From a virus: a stretch of 52,091 nucleotides of DNA. A program made the translations under genes and the position numbers. The first letter of the stretch is position 1. Every line of letters starts with the position of its first letter. Below are positions 1 through 9,700 of the stretch, piece by piece. The DNA is taken from positions 1 to 52,091 of the IMG/VR virus record IMGVR_UViG_3300022752_000103; one strand, written 5' to 3'. The notes beneath the pieces are model-generated. The model ran no database searches, was not told the origin of the DNA, and saw only the letters and a list, made by a program, of their open reading frames with translations.

Positions 1-448
1 TACTTGTAAGTTTTTTCTTTAACCCTTTCATTCTGGCACAAAATGACGCCCTACGGGGATTTCCAACCTTCTTTGAAGGTGCCTTAAGGTCGCTTCCAGG
101 ATTCTCACGCTCGTAAGATTTTCTTCCTTTTTCATTCAGACCACCTTCTGAATTTTTACCAGACTTTTTTGTCCAAGCAGCCCCCTCAGCAACATACTCT
201 TCATTCTTACTGCTCATGTAATCAGCAGCAGTATCAATGTAATCGGTAGCAAGAGTTACTTTTGATTGAACCCAAGCAGGAAGTTGCATTTTGGGGTCTT
301 GAACTACTGAGCGAAGACGATTAACAGCATCCTCGATAGTATCAAGTTGACTCATAATCATTCCACCTTCATCATCAAGTTCTCTACCCATAGCAACAGC
401 AATATGATTTTCGTTAAGTTGATTTCTAAGTTCTTTGAAAGTTTTCAT
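1..448 (-). CDS. Conserved cyanophage protein, DUF6321-like, cut by the left edge
   Basis: Reading leftward from an ATG at 448, the frame is open to the window edge, giving about 149 residues with the C-terminus missing. It begins MKTFKELRNQLNENH. The first part is probably helical; the last part is basic and contains KSYERENPGSDLKAP followed by GNPRRASFCARMKG. That PGSDLKAP...SFCARM signature is one I associate with small DUF6321-type proteins of T4-like cyanophages and pelagiphages, whose function is unknown. It lies 21 bases after the 89-residue gene in the run that follows gp16, so it is probably expressed late with the terminase and neck genes. I see no strong ribosome site before the ATG. 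The family assignment is from memory of the motif; the reading frame itself is clear. Confidence 0.72.
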   Translation of the reverse strand, partial: MKTFKELRNQLNENHIAVAMGRELDDEGGMIMSQLDTIEDAVNRLRSVVQDPKMQLPAWVQSKVTLATDYIDTAADYMSSKNEEYVAEGAAWTKKSGKNSEGGLNEKGRKSYERENPGSDLKAPSKKVGNPRRASFCARMKGLKKKLTS

Positions 449-469
449 GGTAGTAAAACAGTTTTTTTC

Positions 470-739
470 TTATGAAAAATAACCTATTGGAGTGGCATAA
501 ACATCAGATGCTGAATCCACTTTCAATTTTTGATTTGCTTTGATATGTAAAACAATTTGTGAACCAGGATTTTGAAGATATGAACCAACTACAGTGGTTC
601 CATCATTTTCATAAAGTGTTATAGTTCTAGCAGCATTACCACCAGATTGATGAACAACTAAAACATCAACTGCAGTTGCTGCAATAACAGAAGGAGTAGT
701 TGTCAGTGTTACTGCTGTTCCTAATAGTTTAACTCTCAT
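470..739 (-). CDS. Small beta-rich hypothetical protein after gp16
   Basis: This 89-residue protein alternates short hydrophobic and polar stretches (TVVGSYLQNPGSQIVLHI, then KLKVDSASDVYATPIGYF), which suggests a small beta-sandwich. It has no signal peptide or membrane segment. Its layout resembles the 110-residue protein at 15166-15498: a variable start, a cytokine- or jelly-roll-like run of strands, and a final strand with a short hydrophobic end. Such proteins are common among cyanophage structural genes, but I cannot name a function. It starts 20 bases downstream of the gp16 stop, with a candidate late promoter (AATAAATA, 760-767) just upstream of its ATG, so it may be expressed more strongly than gp16. 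The Shine-Dalgarno is weak (CGGAA). Confidence 0.7.
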   Translation of the reverse strand: MRVKLLGTAVTLTTTPSVIAATAVDVLVVHQSGGNAARTITLYENDGTTVVGSYLQNPGSQIVLHIKANQKLKVDSASDVYATPIGYFS

Positions 740-758
740 TGTTTTTTCCGTTTATTTT

Positions 759-1166
759 CTATTTATTCTTGGCAGCATCTTTAATCATCTTTTGAAGATC
801 TGCCGTGGTTCCAATAAACATTGTGTTGTTGACTGTAGTTGGTGCTGACTTTTTATCTTCCTTACCAAGACTCTTCATTTTATGCTGTAAGTCAATCAGT
901 TTGTCAGTCATGTCTGAGACCTGCTTCATAGCGTTCACAGCGACTTCATACGCTCTAGGGTGCCCTGACTCTTGAGCAACCTCTAAGGCACCTTGTACCG
1001 CCTCTTGACCCTGTGATATGAGAGTGTATAACTGCCCTCTGGTATATTCATAATCTTTGTTGGCATCAATACTAATTTCGCTATTTGCTTGTGTGATCAT
1101 TTCAGTTGTTTCTTCAATCGGTGCTATGTCAAAAATTTCTTTCATGTTGTCTTCAAATTTATTCAT
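759..1166 (-). CDS. gp16: Terminase small subunit gp16
   Basis: This 135-residue protein is the likely DNA-recognition subunit of the packaging motor. It works with the large terminase gp17, which would lie beyond the left edge. It is mostly helical: an acidic N-terminus, a central helical segment (SGHPRAYEVAVNAMKQVSD, then KLIDLQHKMKSL), and a tail rich in Lys and Ala. This matches cyanophage small terminases, which are slightly shorter than the 164 residues of T4 gp16. The central stretch is the conserved part. The ATG overlaps the gp15 stop by four bases, which implies translational coupling. The order gp13-gp14-gp15-gp16 is the T4 order and supports the call strongly. Confidence 0.88.
   Translation of the reverse strand: MNKFEDNMKEIFDIAPIEETTEMITQANSEISIDANKDYEYTRGQLYTLISQGQEAVQGALEVAQESGHPRAYEVAVNAMKQVSDMTDKLIDLQHKMKSLGKEDKKSAPTTVNNTMFIGTTADLQKMIKDAAKNK
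760..767 (-). promoter_or_regulatory. Candidate T4-type late promoter before the 89-residue gene
   Basis: The minus strand reads AATAAATA here, one base from the T4 late consensus TATAAATA. It overlaps the last codons of gp16 and lies 21 bases upstream of the ATG at 739. The fit is by motif and position only. Confidence 0.45.
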
Positions 1167-1960
1167 AGTAGTGTAATTCCTTCATTAAATCCAAAATCAT
1201 CGTCTGGCATTAGGAGCGCATCATCTGCCGTATCAACATCACCATCTGCGTCTTGATCCGAAAGAGCTTTTGGTGTTACATCGTAACGAACTGCTCTCCT
1301 ATGTTCTTGGAAATCGCCAAGACTTTCAAATACTGTCGCCTTGCGAATGATTTGAGAATCTGTGACTGGACCATATAAGTAAGTTTTTAATGTGAACGAT
1401 AATGTATAAATGATAGCTCTTCTACGCATCATATCATCTTCATAATCATCCTCGTAACTAATATTGTTTAAAATAATTGGTAAATCTTTTTTCTCATTCA
1501 TCTCAGGAATTAGATTTACTGTGACGTTGAAAGATGGTTGAAAGTATGGTAGAATTTGCTCAAGAATTTGTAGAGCGTCATCTTGATTCTTTGATAAAAT
1601 ACCGAGTTCAAATTCAAGATTATATGGAACAGGCATATACTGAACACTTACTGAATCAGCATCTGCTTTTTTTAAATACTTTTGAATTGGGGAAGTTTTC
1701 CTTGAAGGATCATATGTTATACTAGTCATCTCGAAAGAGATGCGAGGCATTGTAATACTTACTTTGCGCTCTGTGCTTGGATCTTGATCTAGGCGAGCAA
1801 GGAATTTACTCTTGGGACCATAAGCAAGAGCAACTTTTTCTTGACGAATTACTGCGTTAGTATCTGGATCTCTCTTTTCAACTTGAATGTTGTTGAAAAT
1901 AGTTCCAAATGCTTTTACATTTTTTTTAATAATTTCGTGATAAAAATGATTTCCTAACAT
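1163..1960 (-). CDS. gp15: Tail sheath stabilizer and completion protein gp15
   Basis: This 265-residue protein corresponds to T4 gp15 (272 residues), the terminator ring that caps the tail tube and sheath and docks it to the neck. The N-terminus MLGNHFYHEIIKKNVKAFG and the core (LARLDQDPSTERKVSITMPR, then SIQYMP-like strands and YEDDYEDDMMRRRAIIYTL) match the cyanophage gp15 pattern. Its ATG overlaps the gp14 stop by one base and its stop overlaps the gp16 start by four, so the neck genes form one coupled unit. An odd point is the acidic C-terminal loop DQDADGDVDTADDALL at about residues 234-249. It has the spacing of an EF-hand or dockerin-type calcium loop and is treated as a separate finding. 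Confidence 0.92.
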   Translation of the reverse strand: MLGNHFYHEIIKKNVKAFGTIFNNIQVEKRDPDTNAVIRQEKVALAYGPKSKFLARLDQDPSTERKVSITMPRISFEMTSITYDPSRKTSPIQKYLKKADADSVSVQYMPVPYNLEFELGILSKNQDDALQILEQILPYFQPSFNVTVNLIPEMNEKKDLPIILNNISYEDDYEDDMMRRRAIIYTLSFTLKTYLYGPVTDSQIIRKATVFESLGDFQEHRRAVRYDVTPKALSDQDADGDVDTADDALLMPDDDFGFNEGITLL

Positions 1961-2859
1961 TAGAATACTCCCATATCTCCATATTCACCAAAAGGATTGT
2001 CCTCGTTAAAATCAATAATTAAATTAGCTTTATCTTCATACCACTTATTCTCAGCATTGTCATAATTATCAATCTCAAAATCAATAGTGGAGAAAGTATC
2101 TACAACCCATGATGCGTTACTTGTCTGCCCGATTAAAGCAATATTTCGTTGTAAATCACCATTTATATATGTTAATCTTAGTCTACGAGTAGCAGCAACC
2201 CATTCGGCAACTGTTGCTTTAGTAATTGTTGCTACTCCGTCAACAGTATAAGTCTGTCTAACTTCTTCTCCAACAACATATGTTCCTGTGCCACCAGCTT
2301 TTACTGTTACAGGGAATACATGGGATTCTTGTGTGAGATCATCAATCTCAGGATCACCTGTATTGAAGTAATTGTCGGCATTTTCAATAAGTTCACAAGT
2401 CATAGAAAAAATATAATTTTTTCCCAACTGATAGAAAGGAACTTCTCTTTCTACAAATTTAATTTCATAAAGATTTTTTGTCATTGGCACATAAAGAAGA
2501 TCTCCTTCATTTGGTCTATCAGGAACTCTTGTGTCAATCTCTGTCTCCACATAATTAATCCATCTTCTCTTGGATACAGCATATGTAATTTCGTCGCTCA
2601 ATCTAAGACCAAACTTAGACATTGCGACAGCACCAGAACCACCAAATCCTTCGACATTAATTAACATCATTTCAATCATTACTTTATCTTCAAACTTTGA
2701 AAGAATTACATCATTTAAAGTTTTATCAATTAACATTGTTTTTGGCACATAGATGACATCCTGCCCGAACAGTTTAATCTGCTCGTCTACCAAATCTTGG
2801 ACTAAAGTTTGCTCGCTGGACGTTCCACCGAATTGGGTGAAGTATTGACTTTTTGCCAT
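1960..2859 (-). CDS. gp14: Neck protein gp14
   Basis: This 299-residue protein is the gp14 neck protein, which with gp13 seals the portal after packaging and makes the site where the tail attaches. The N-terminus MAKSQYFTQFGGTSSEQTL is followed by an LFGQDVIYVPKTMLIDK segment and an AMSKFGLRLSDEITYAVSKR segment, all typical of cyanophage gp14. The end, with NPFGEYGDMGVF, is also typical. It is longer than T4 gp14 (256). The extra length lies at about residues 180-250, a beta-rich segment that starts VKAGGTGTYVVGEEV and looks like an inserted domain. It overlaps gp13 and gp15 by one base each, so the three are co-translated. Confidence 0.92.
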   Translation of the reverse strand: MAKSQYFTQFGGTSSEQTLVQDLVDEQIKLFGQDVIYVPKTMLIDKTLNDVILSKFEDKVMIEMMLINVEGFGGSGAVAMSKFGLRLSDEITYAVSKRRWINYVETEIDTRVPDRPNEGDLLYVPMTKNLYEIKFVEREVPFYQLGKNYIFSMTCELIENADNYFNTGDPEIDDLTQESHVFPVTVKAGGTGTYVVGEEVRQTYTVDGVATITKATVAEWVAATRRLRLTYINGDLQRNIALIGQTSNASWVVDTFSTIDFEIDNYDNAENKWYEDKANLIIDFNEDNPFGEYGDMGVF

Positions 2860-3701
2860 TAGCCTATCATGTCTAAAGGTGGTAACTCATAATCAGAAAT
2901 TATCTTGCTTTCAATTTCATCAATATCTCTGAGAGCATCTTCGTAGATTTGACGACCGTTGTATGATACGCCGCCAGGCAATTGAACATTATTGAACTTG
3001 ATTAGATTCTGTCCCCACTGACGTTTGATGAGAGCAGTAACATATCTTTTCATCCAAAAGTCATTCCAAATTTTGGTGAATTCATTTGGATCTAATGCTC
3101 TGTAGCAATCGATTAGAAGATAAGCATCTTCTTTTATTCGATTGACATCAACATCAATATAGAGTTTGTTCTGTCTCTTATTAAAACGATACTCAACAAA
3201 AGCGCCAGTATTGATAACCATATCAAGAGTTTCAAAATACTGTTTAATCATATAATAGTTTGTCATATCAAAGTTGCCGTATGAAAATGTACCACCAGAA
3301 GAGATGGCAAACAAGTCCATTAGATAATACTGGTTTGATAGACCAAACAGGTCATTCCTGAGGAAGTTGGATGACACACCAAATACTCTTGAAATACCGT
3401 ACACATGGTCTGGCACTTCTATAAAGTTCTTTCTATTTTCCCAAACAGCAGCATCTGGAGCAGTTGTATTTGTAAACTCATCTGTCTGTTGGAAACGAGT
3501 GACATCATCAGCAGTTAACTTATGCTTCAAATACATTTTTTCCGAACCATCAAAATGACGTTCGTGGAAGTATTGCAAAGCATCATCAATACAATCTTCT
3601 ACTTGTTGTTCCGCAACATTGATTTCTAAAACAGGTGCTCCGAGTTTTCTTAAACAATACTCTTTTAATTCGGTTCTTGTTGCTGGTTTTGACGCCGACA
3701 T
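2859..3701 (-). CDS. gp13: Neck protein gp13
   Basis: This 280-residue protein is the gp13 head-completion neck protein, a little shorter than T4 gp13 (309). It starts MSASKPATRTELKEYCLRKL and continues with a segment containing ALQYFHERHFDG, both characteristic of cyanophage gp13. A later region (DCYRALDPNEFTKIWNDFWM) is also well conserved, and the protein ends in PPLDMIG. It is the first gene of the four-gene neck/terminase unit. It has its own control region: a Shine-Dalgarno AGGA eight bases before the ATG and two candidate late promoters at 3714-3721 and 3731-3738, directly after a terminator. It can therefore be transcribed independently of the fibre genes upstream. Confidence 0.93.
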   Translation of the reverse strand: MSASKPATRTELKEYCLRKLGAPVLEINVAEQQVEDCIDDALQYFHERHFDGSEKMYLKHKLTADDVTRFQQTDEFTNTTAPDAAVWENRKNFIEVPDHVYGISRVFGVSSNFLRNDLFGLSNQYYLMDLFAISSGGTFSYGNFDMTNYYMIKQYFETLDMVINTGAFVEYRFNKRQNKLYIDVDVNRIKEDAYLLIDCYRALDPNEFTKIWNDFWMKRYVTALIKRQWGQNLIKFNNVQLPGGVSYNGRQIYEDALRDIDEIESKIISDYELPPLDMIG

Positions 3702-3713
3702 TTACCAGTCCTA

Positions 3714-3721
3714 TATTTATT
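3714..3721 (-). promoter_or_regulatory. Proximal candidate late promoter for gp13
   Basis: The minus strand reads AATAAATA 13 bases before the gp13 ATG, one mismatch from TATAAATA. It may be too close to leave a normal leader, so it is the weaker of the pair. Confidence 0.4.
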
Positions 3722-3730
3722 TCCTAAAGA

Positions 3731-3738
3731 TATTTATA
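3731..3738 (-). promoter_or_regulatory. T4-type late promoter for the gp13-gp16 operon
   Basis: The minus strand reads TATAAATA, an exact match to the T4 late consensus recognised by the gp55 sigma factor. It lies 30 bases upstream of gp13 and directly against the T run of the preceding terminator, so one operon ends exactly where the next begins. Confidence 0.75.
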
Positions 3739-3744
3739 AAAAAA

Positions 3745-3762
3745 GAGGGGGTTGCCCCCCTC
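3745..3762 (-). terminator. Rho-independent terminator after the 2605-residue gene
   Basis: A perfect 7-bp stem (GAGGGGG with CCCCCTC) with a TTGC loop is followed on the minus strand by CTTTTTTT. It begins about 20 bases past the stop at 3785, the right place to end the fibre operon. Confidence 0.85.
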
Positions 3763-3784
3763 CTCGAAGTAGGTTGGAAATGAA

Positions 3785-6700
3785 TCAGGCTTGTGATTCA
3801 ACCCATGTGAGACGCGCTGTGACGGTTGTAGCAGCGGCGGTATCAGTTGGAACAATAGCAAGAGTGAGAACGTCAGGACCGTTTGGATAGACATAATCAC
3901 CACCAAGGATGCTATTACCAAGTTCTACAAGTTCCTTGAGTTCTTGTGTGATTGGTGAGTTAACAGCAGCACGGAATTCAAAGATTGTGACACCACCAGT
4001 TACTGTATCAGCTGACTGACCAGTGTGCTTGATGATTTGACATAGTGAAGGAGCACCGTAGTTGGTGAAGTAAGCAGACTGTGATAGGTTACCGTTTAGA
4101 ATGAGACGAACCGATGCTGGACGGCTGTTAGTGTTACCTACAACAAGACCAGTTGAGTTCATTTTTAGAATCATTCTGTTAACGAGATCTCTTTCACCAA
4201 GAGGACCAACGAGTGAAGTATCAACCGATGGAGCAAGACGAATTGAGAGAATTGGAACCGCAGTACCAGCAAGTGTTGCTGGAATGGAGATAGTATCAGA
4301 ACCTGATGAACCAGAAGCAACGGAGAAGAGGTATGCCTTGTCATCCTCAAACTTACCATCCATGATTACCGAAGCACCCCAGTGATAGAGTGATGGAGCA
4401 TAGGTTGGGTTTTCGCCGTTTTCAATTTCATAACGAGCAGGTAGGTTACCAGAACGGAGGTAAGCTTCGTTCTCTTTGTTGTTGTGAACAAACTCATGAA
4501 CGTAAGTTACGATACCTCTTTGATCCTTGAATCCAAAGCGTACCTTACCAGCGCCATACCATGAGTAATCCATGTATGCCATTTGCTGGCGATGGATGTT
4601 AAGTTTGAACGCGGTTATGCCAGACCCATCACACTTATCAATATTCCAGTTTGACTGAGCAACCTTAAGATCAATAGTCTTACACATAACGATTCTTGAT
4701 CTTGTTGTTCCTCTATAGGAAGGACTAATATGAATCTGTGTATCTGAATCAACAGCAGTTACTTTATAACTCATACCACGGATGACCACAAAATCACCAG
4801 CAGATAACTGCTTAGTAAATCTTGTTCCAGTACCCGTTACAATGTTACTCTTGAATGTACAAGCAACTGAACCAGCCATTTGAGCAGTTGAGTTTCTTCT
4901 TACACAGTAGAGATTCTGACCATCATATTCAAAGAACATACCATTTTGGTCATCAAACATACCAGCACGTACTCTCGCATCTGCCCACTCATATAGGAAT
5001 AGAGCAGGGAATCCAGAAGGAGATAGATCAGCAGGAATACCATTCGTTGCGTAACGGAAGGTAAATTCATTGATAACACTGTGTACAGTGAAGAATTGAC
5101 CGTTAGCAGGTGTGGTATATGGTGTGGCAACTCCAGATGTTACTTGAACATCTTCAATAATAATTCTATTTGAAGTTGTTAGTTTATGTGGTTTTCTGGT
5201 AACAACCGTAGCAAGTGAGGTTCCATCATGAGTAATTGTTGAAACATCAATCGAAGGACTGAAGTTAATACCAGTGGAGTACTGAAGACCCTTACCAGAC
5301 TGATAGCGGAAGTATCTTCTGGTTTGTCTTGTAATTTCAATACCAGGAGATCTGGAAGTAGAAATTTCAACACCACCATCAAATGATCTGTGTAGGTTCA
5401 AGCAATCTGGTCTTACGAACATCTGAGTTTCGTAAATGAATGGAACTGCCTGAACAACACCGTCACGAATGTTAGCACCAGTTTGTGAGAGATATAGGTT
5501 GGAGTTTGCTACACCTGGCGAATCAGTTACAAGCGCACCACCAGACTGATAGCGAATGTAGGAGCTTGAGCAGTATGTAGCAGCAACTAGGTAGTGGTTG
5601 AAACCTTGACCAGTTGAAGTGATATCAATAAACTGGAATGTAAGAGCGTTGCTTAGTGTGCTGGCAAGACGAATTACATCATCATTAATCTTAATGACGA
5701 AATATGTAGAACCTTCAGTTAGACCACCAATAACGTTACCAATACCGAAACCAGCAGAGTAGTAAACCTTAACACCAGTGTTTAGACCATGGTTTGGAAT
5801 GTAGATTTCATCTCTTTCAGTTGAAATAACTGGAGTTGATAGACCAGAAACCGCAACTGCTGTCGTCTGTGGGTTAAACGCAATTTGACGAGTTGGATAT
5901 GGATCAGAAACAATCATATCCGAATCATTGTTGACCGCAAGAACTTGCATATCAAATACAAATCCTTCATACTTCTCGAAACGATGTGAAGAACCACTTC
6001 CGTTTGATGTAGGAATAACTTGGTCAACACCAGTACCAGTAGAACCACCGATGAACGCACCAGCTGGTGAACTGTGAATAGTGAAGTTGTTTGCGTCAAT
6101 TACGTTGATATAGTAAATGGTGTTTGCTGTCATACCACCATATGGTTGCTGTGGAAGCTGTGAAGTATATTCTGACCAGTTTCCGTTAGTACCTTGGTGA
6201 TAACCACCTTGAGCATCTAACTTGTAAACAACAGCATCACCAGTAGATAGACCGTGACCGCTGATGTTGAAGATACCAGTTGTAGTATTAGCAACACTAG
6301 ATCCAGAGAATACAAGTGTCTTGATAGGCATTCTACCAGACAACTTAACGCTATCACCACCTCTATACTGTGCTAGGAATCTAGTTGAGTATGCTGGTAG
6401 TGGTGGAAGTAGCATCCAGTTGAGGTTTGCTCTACCATCAGAATCCTGTACTGGTGGGTTAGCATTGTTGAAGACAACAGATGACTGACCAGGAGCAGTA
6501 GCACCAGTTACTGACATGTAGTAGCTGTTTCTATAGAGAACGATGTCACCATAGAGATAGTTGTCAGAATTGTTCCAATCACCCTTAAAAGTAGTACCTT
6601 TGAGTGTTGGGTTGGTTACCTTGAACTGGTGAAGTGTGCTGGTTCCAACTCCAAGAATATCAACAAGATCGGTGTTTGTATAAGCACCTACCCATGTATT

Positions 6701-9700
6701 GTGGAGTGAGAACTGGTTAGCACCTTGTCCTGAACTAGCACCACCTCTTGGCTGTGAACCTTCAGTTCGGTTGATAAAGTATTGTCTACCAGAAACAAGA
6801 CCATTGATATTTCTACCATTACCCCAAACCTGATAAATTACGCGGTCGCCAGTAACAAAACCGTGACTATTTGATACAATTCTATCTGAAGCAGGAGTTA
6901 CGACACTTCCAGACGAACCATTAACAATCAAGTCTCTCGCAACGATAGTTGCTAATCCACTACCTAATGATTCACCAGTTACCTGAGCAGTTGTGATGGT
7001 ATGACCAGCATTAACTGTACCAGTTGTGGAGAAGTTCTGAATAGCAACGCCATTTAGAGCATCTTGCTTGGTATAGGCAAGTTGGAACATATCAAGGTTT
7101 CTGCGAATTACGTAGTAGGTTCCAGAGATGAATCCAGTACCAGCAATCGTACCACCAGTTGTTGAGTTAGCAACGGTTACCGAAGAAACAGTTGAAGAAA
7201 CAACTTTGAATGTTCCATTATAACCATTGGTTAAACTTCCATCTCTTGTAACACCAGAAATAGTAATTGTCTGGTTAGGAACAATATCAAATGGTGATGA
7301 TGGCAGGGTTGAGAAGTTGTAGGTTACAAAACCAGCAGAAGGTGATGAGGTGACAACGCTTGTGATCTGAAGATCATACAGAGCATTATAACCAGCACGA
7401 GGGTTGGTATTACCAGTGGATCTACCAATTTCAAAGCTGTTTCCGTTACGTGAATAAACTACTCTTGCTCCAGTTGTTAAACCATGATTCTGATAGAAGA
7501 AAGTACCAGTCTTGAGATCGGTATTTCTTTGTGGGTCAAAGGTGATTGTTCTATTTGAAATAGTTGTAGATGGAGAGAAGACCATCTTAAAGTCAGACAC
7601 CGATGAAGCATCGTAACCACCATCAATAGTTCCAGTTGAAGAAACGTTGATGAGAGAGTGTGTGCCAGAAGCAGATGAAGTGAGAGGTACTGAATCGTAG
7701 TACTGAACAAATGACCAGCTACCACCAGAACCTGCGTTTGTGATGTCAATTGGGAAACCAGCAAAAGCAGCAGCTCTTGAGTGTGCCAATCTAAAGTTGT
7801 TGGCATCAACAGGAATCGCAAAATAAAGTTGTGCGTTAGCAGATTGAGCGGTATTAATAATCGTGTTGGTGATAGCACCTGATGTTGAATAAGCCGAAAT
7901 AGCAACCGTTTCGCCAATTCTTAGACCATGACCAGTCAAGGTCCAAGTATCAGTAGTTGCGTTTGTTGAACCCGAAGCAACAGAGAAAGATCTTGGAGTC
8001 GCTGTGTCTCTAACTTGAAGTTGGAAACTACCATTAATTCTATAAAGAGTTATTTCAGTTGGAATTACACGGGCAGTAGTACCACCAAATCCCCTGGTAA
8101 CATGAATTTGGTTTGCGGTCAATGTAACACTTTGACCACCAATGGTGAAAGTACCAGCACCAACAGCATTAACAAATAGTCTTTCGTTGAGGTATGTTCC
8201 TGTCCAAAGGGTGTTTCCAGCGGAAATCGAACTTACAGATGTGTTTAAAGTAAGGATGGAAGCATCAGCGTCATGATCAATCGTAGTAAATAGACCAGTT
8301 GAAATTGGAGTAAAATCACTTACGTTTCTTACTGTAAATAGGTTACCATTTACAAGACCAGGAGCACCAGTGTAAGCACTACCAACTTCAGAAGCACCAG
8401 TTGATTCATAACGAATAACGTCACCTTCAACTAATGTTTGCTGTTCAATAGGTAGGAAAATTCTATTACCGAATGGGTTAGCAACAGAAGTGTTACTAAA
8501 GCTCACGTCTGTGATACCAAATGGACCAGAGACGGCGTTGGTTGCTTGCGAAGCAGTACCAGTAATAGAGAACTGAACTGTTGGTTGACCAGTTGGAAGA
8601 GTAGAAGCGGAGAATGCTTGTACTTTGAAAATGTCATCATTAATTGGAACCATGTAATATGTTGTTCCGTTTGATAGACCTTGAACAGCACCAGTTGGTT
8701 GAGATAATGCCATGTTAACTCTTGGCCAGTTAACACCAGTTGAGTCTGTAACAAAATCAAATAGAGGACCAGGGAATCCTGCTGTAGCTGGATATGTTGC
8801 CTGAGTATCTCTTGTGCCGTTGGTGAATGAACCAGAAATGCTATAGGTAGTTCTCTGACCAGCAATACCGCCATGGTTTGGTAGATAGAAACTGTTGGAG
8901 AAAGTATTTTCTGAAATACGAATACCAATAAATCTACCACCACCAGTTGTATGTGTTGAAGTGAAGTTGATCGGAGAACCGCTATCAGCAAGAGTTAGAG
9001 AGAATTCAGAAGCACCAGAAATAGGACCAGAGTTGATGAGCGTTCTTGCGAAGTACTTCTGGAACTGAGCATATGTGTTTGGAGTTTGCTGTAAACCACC
9101 AACAATGGTAGAACCAGTTCCCTCTTTAATGATAACTTCTGCTCTTTCAGTCATGTATGGAGGTAGGTTTGCGTAAGCACCAAGAACACGGTCACGACCA
9201 CCACCAGAACCACCAGATGGAGATGAGAATGCGTTAATTGTAAATCCAGGATGAATTTGGTATACACCACCTGCCCATGTGTTTGCTGTGGAGAAGTTTA
9301 CGCGAGTAGCACCAGTTGAACCAGAATAAGGACCAACACCAGAAACAGTTTCAGTAGTACGAAGTTCAACTTCGTCTCTATTGATTGGTTCAATGTAGTA
9401 AATAGCTGACTGAGCAGCAGATTCTACTGGAGGTGTTGTACCACCAGTCCAAGTATTGCCACCACCAACAAACATAACAGGAACACCAGATGCTAGACCA
9501 TGGTTCTTGATAAAAATTCTATCCGATGAAATACACTCGCGGGTGAACATTTTACCTGTGATTGAGCACCAATCGTGAATAGAACAACGAGTGTGGTTCA
9601 ACCATGAAGTAGCACCATCATGAACCTGAGCACGAACACCAGAACGGAATACTCTGGCAACAGCAGCACCAGGAGTTCCACCTAATGTTAAAGCAGTTAC

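Noticed and set aside
4101-4385. Plus-strand ORF inside the 2605-residue gene
   Set aside because: Low-complexity antisense shadow with no ribosome site or promoter; the minus-strand repeats explain the DNA.
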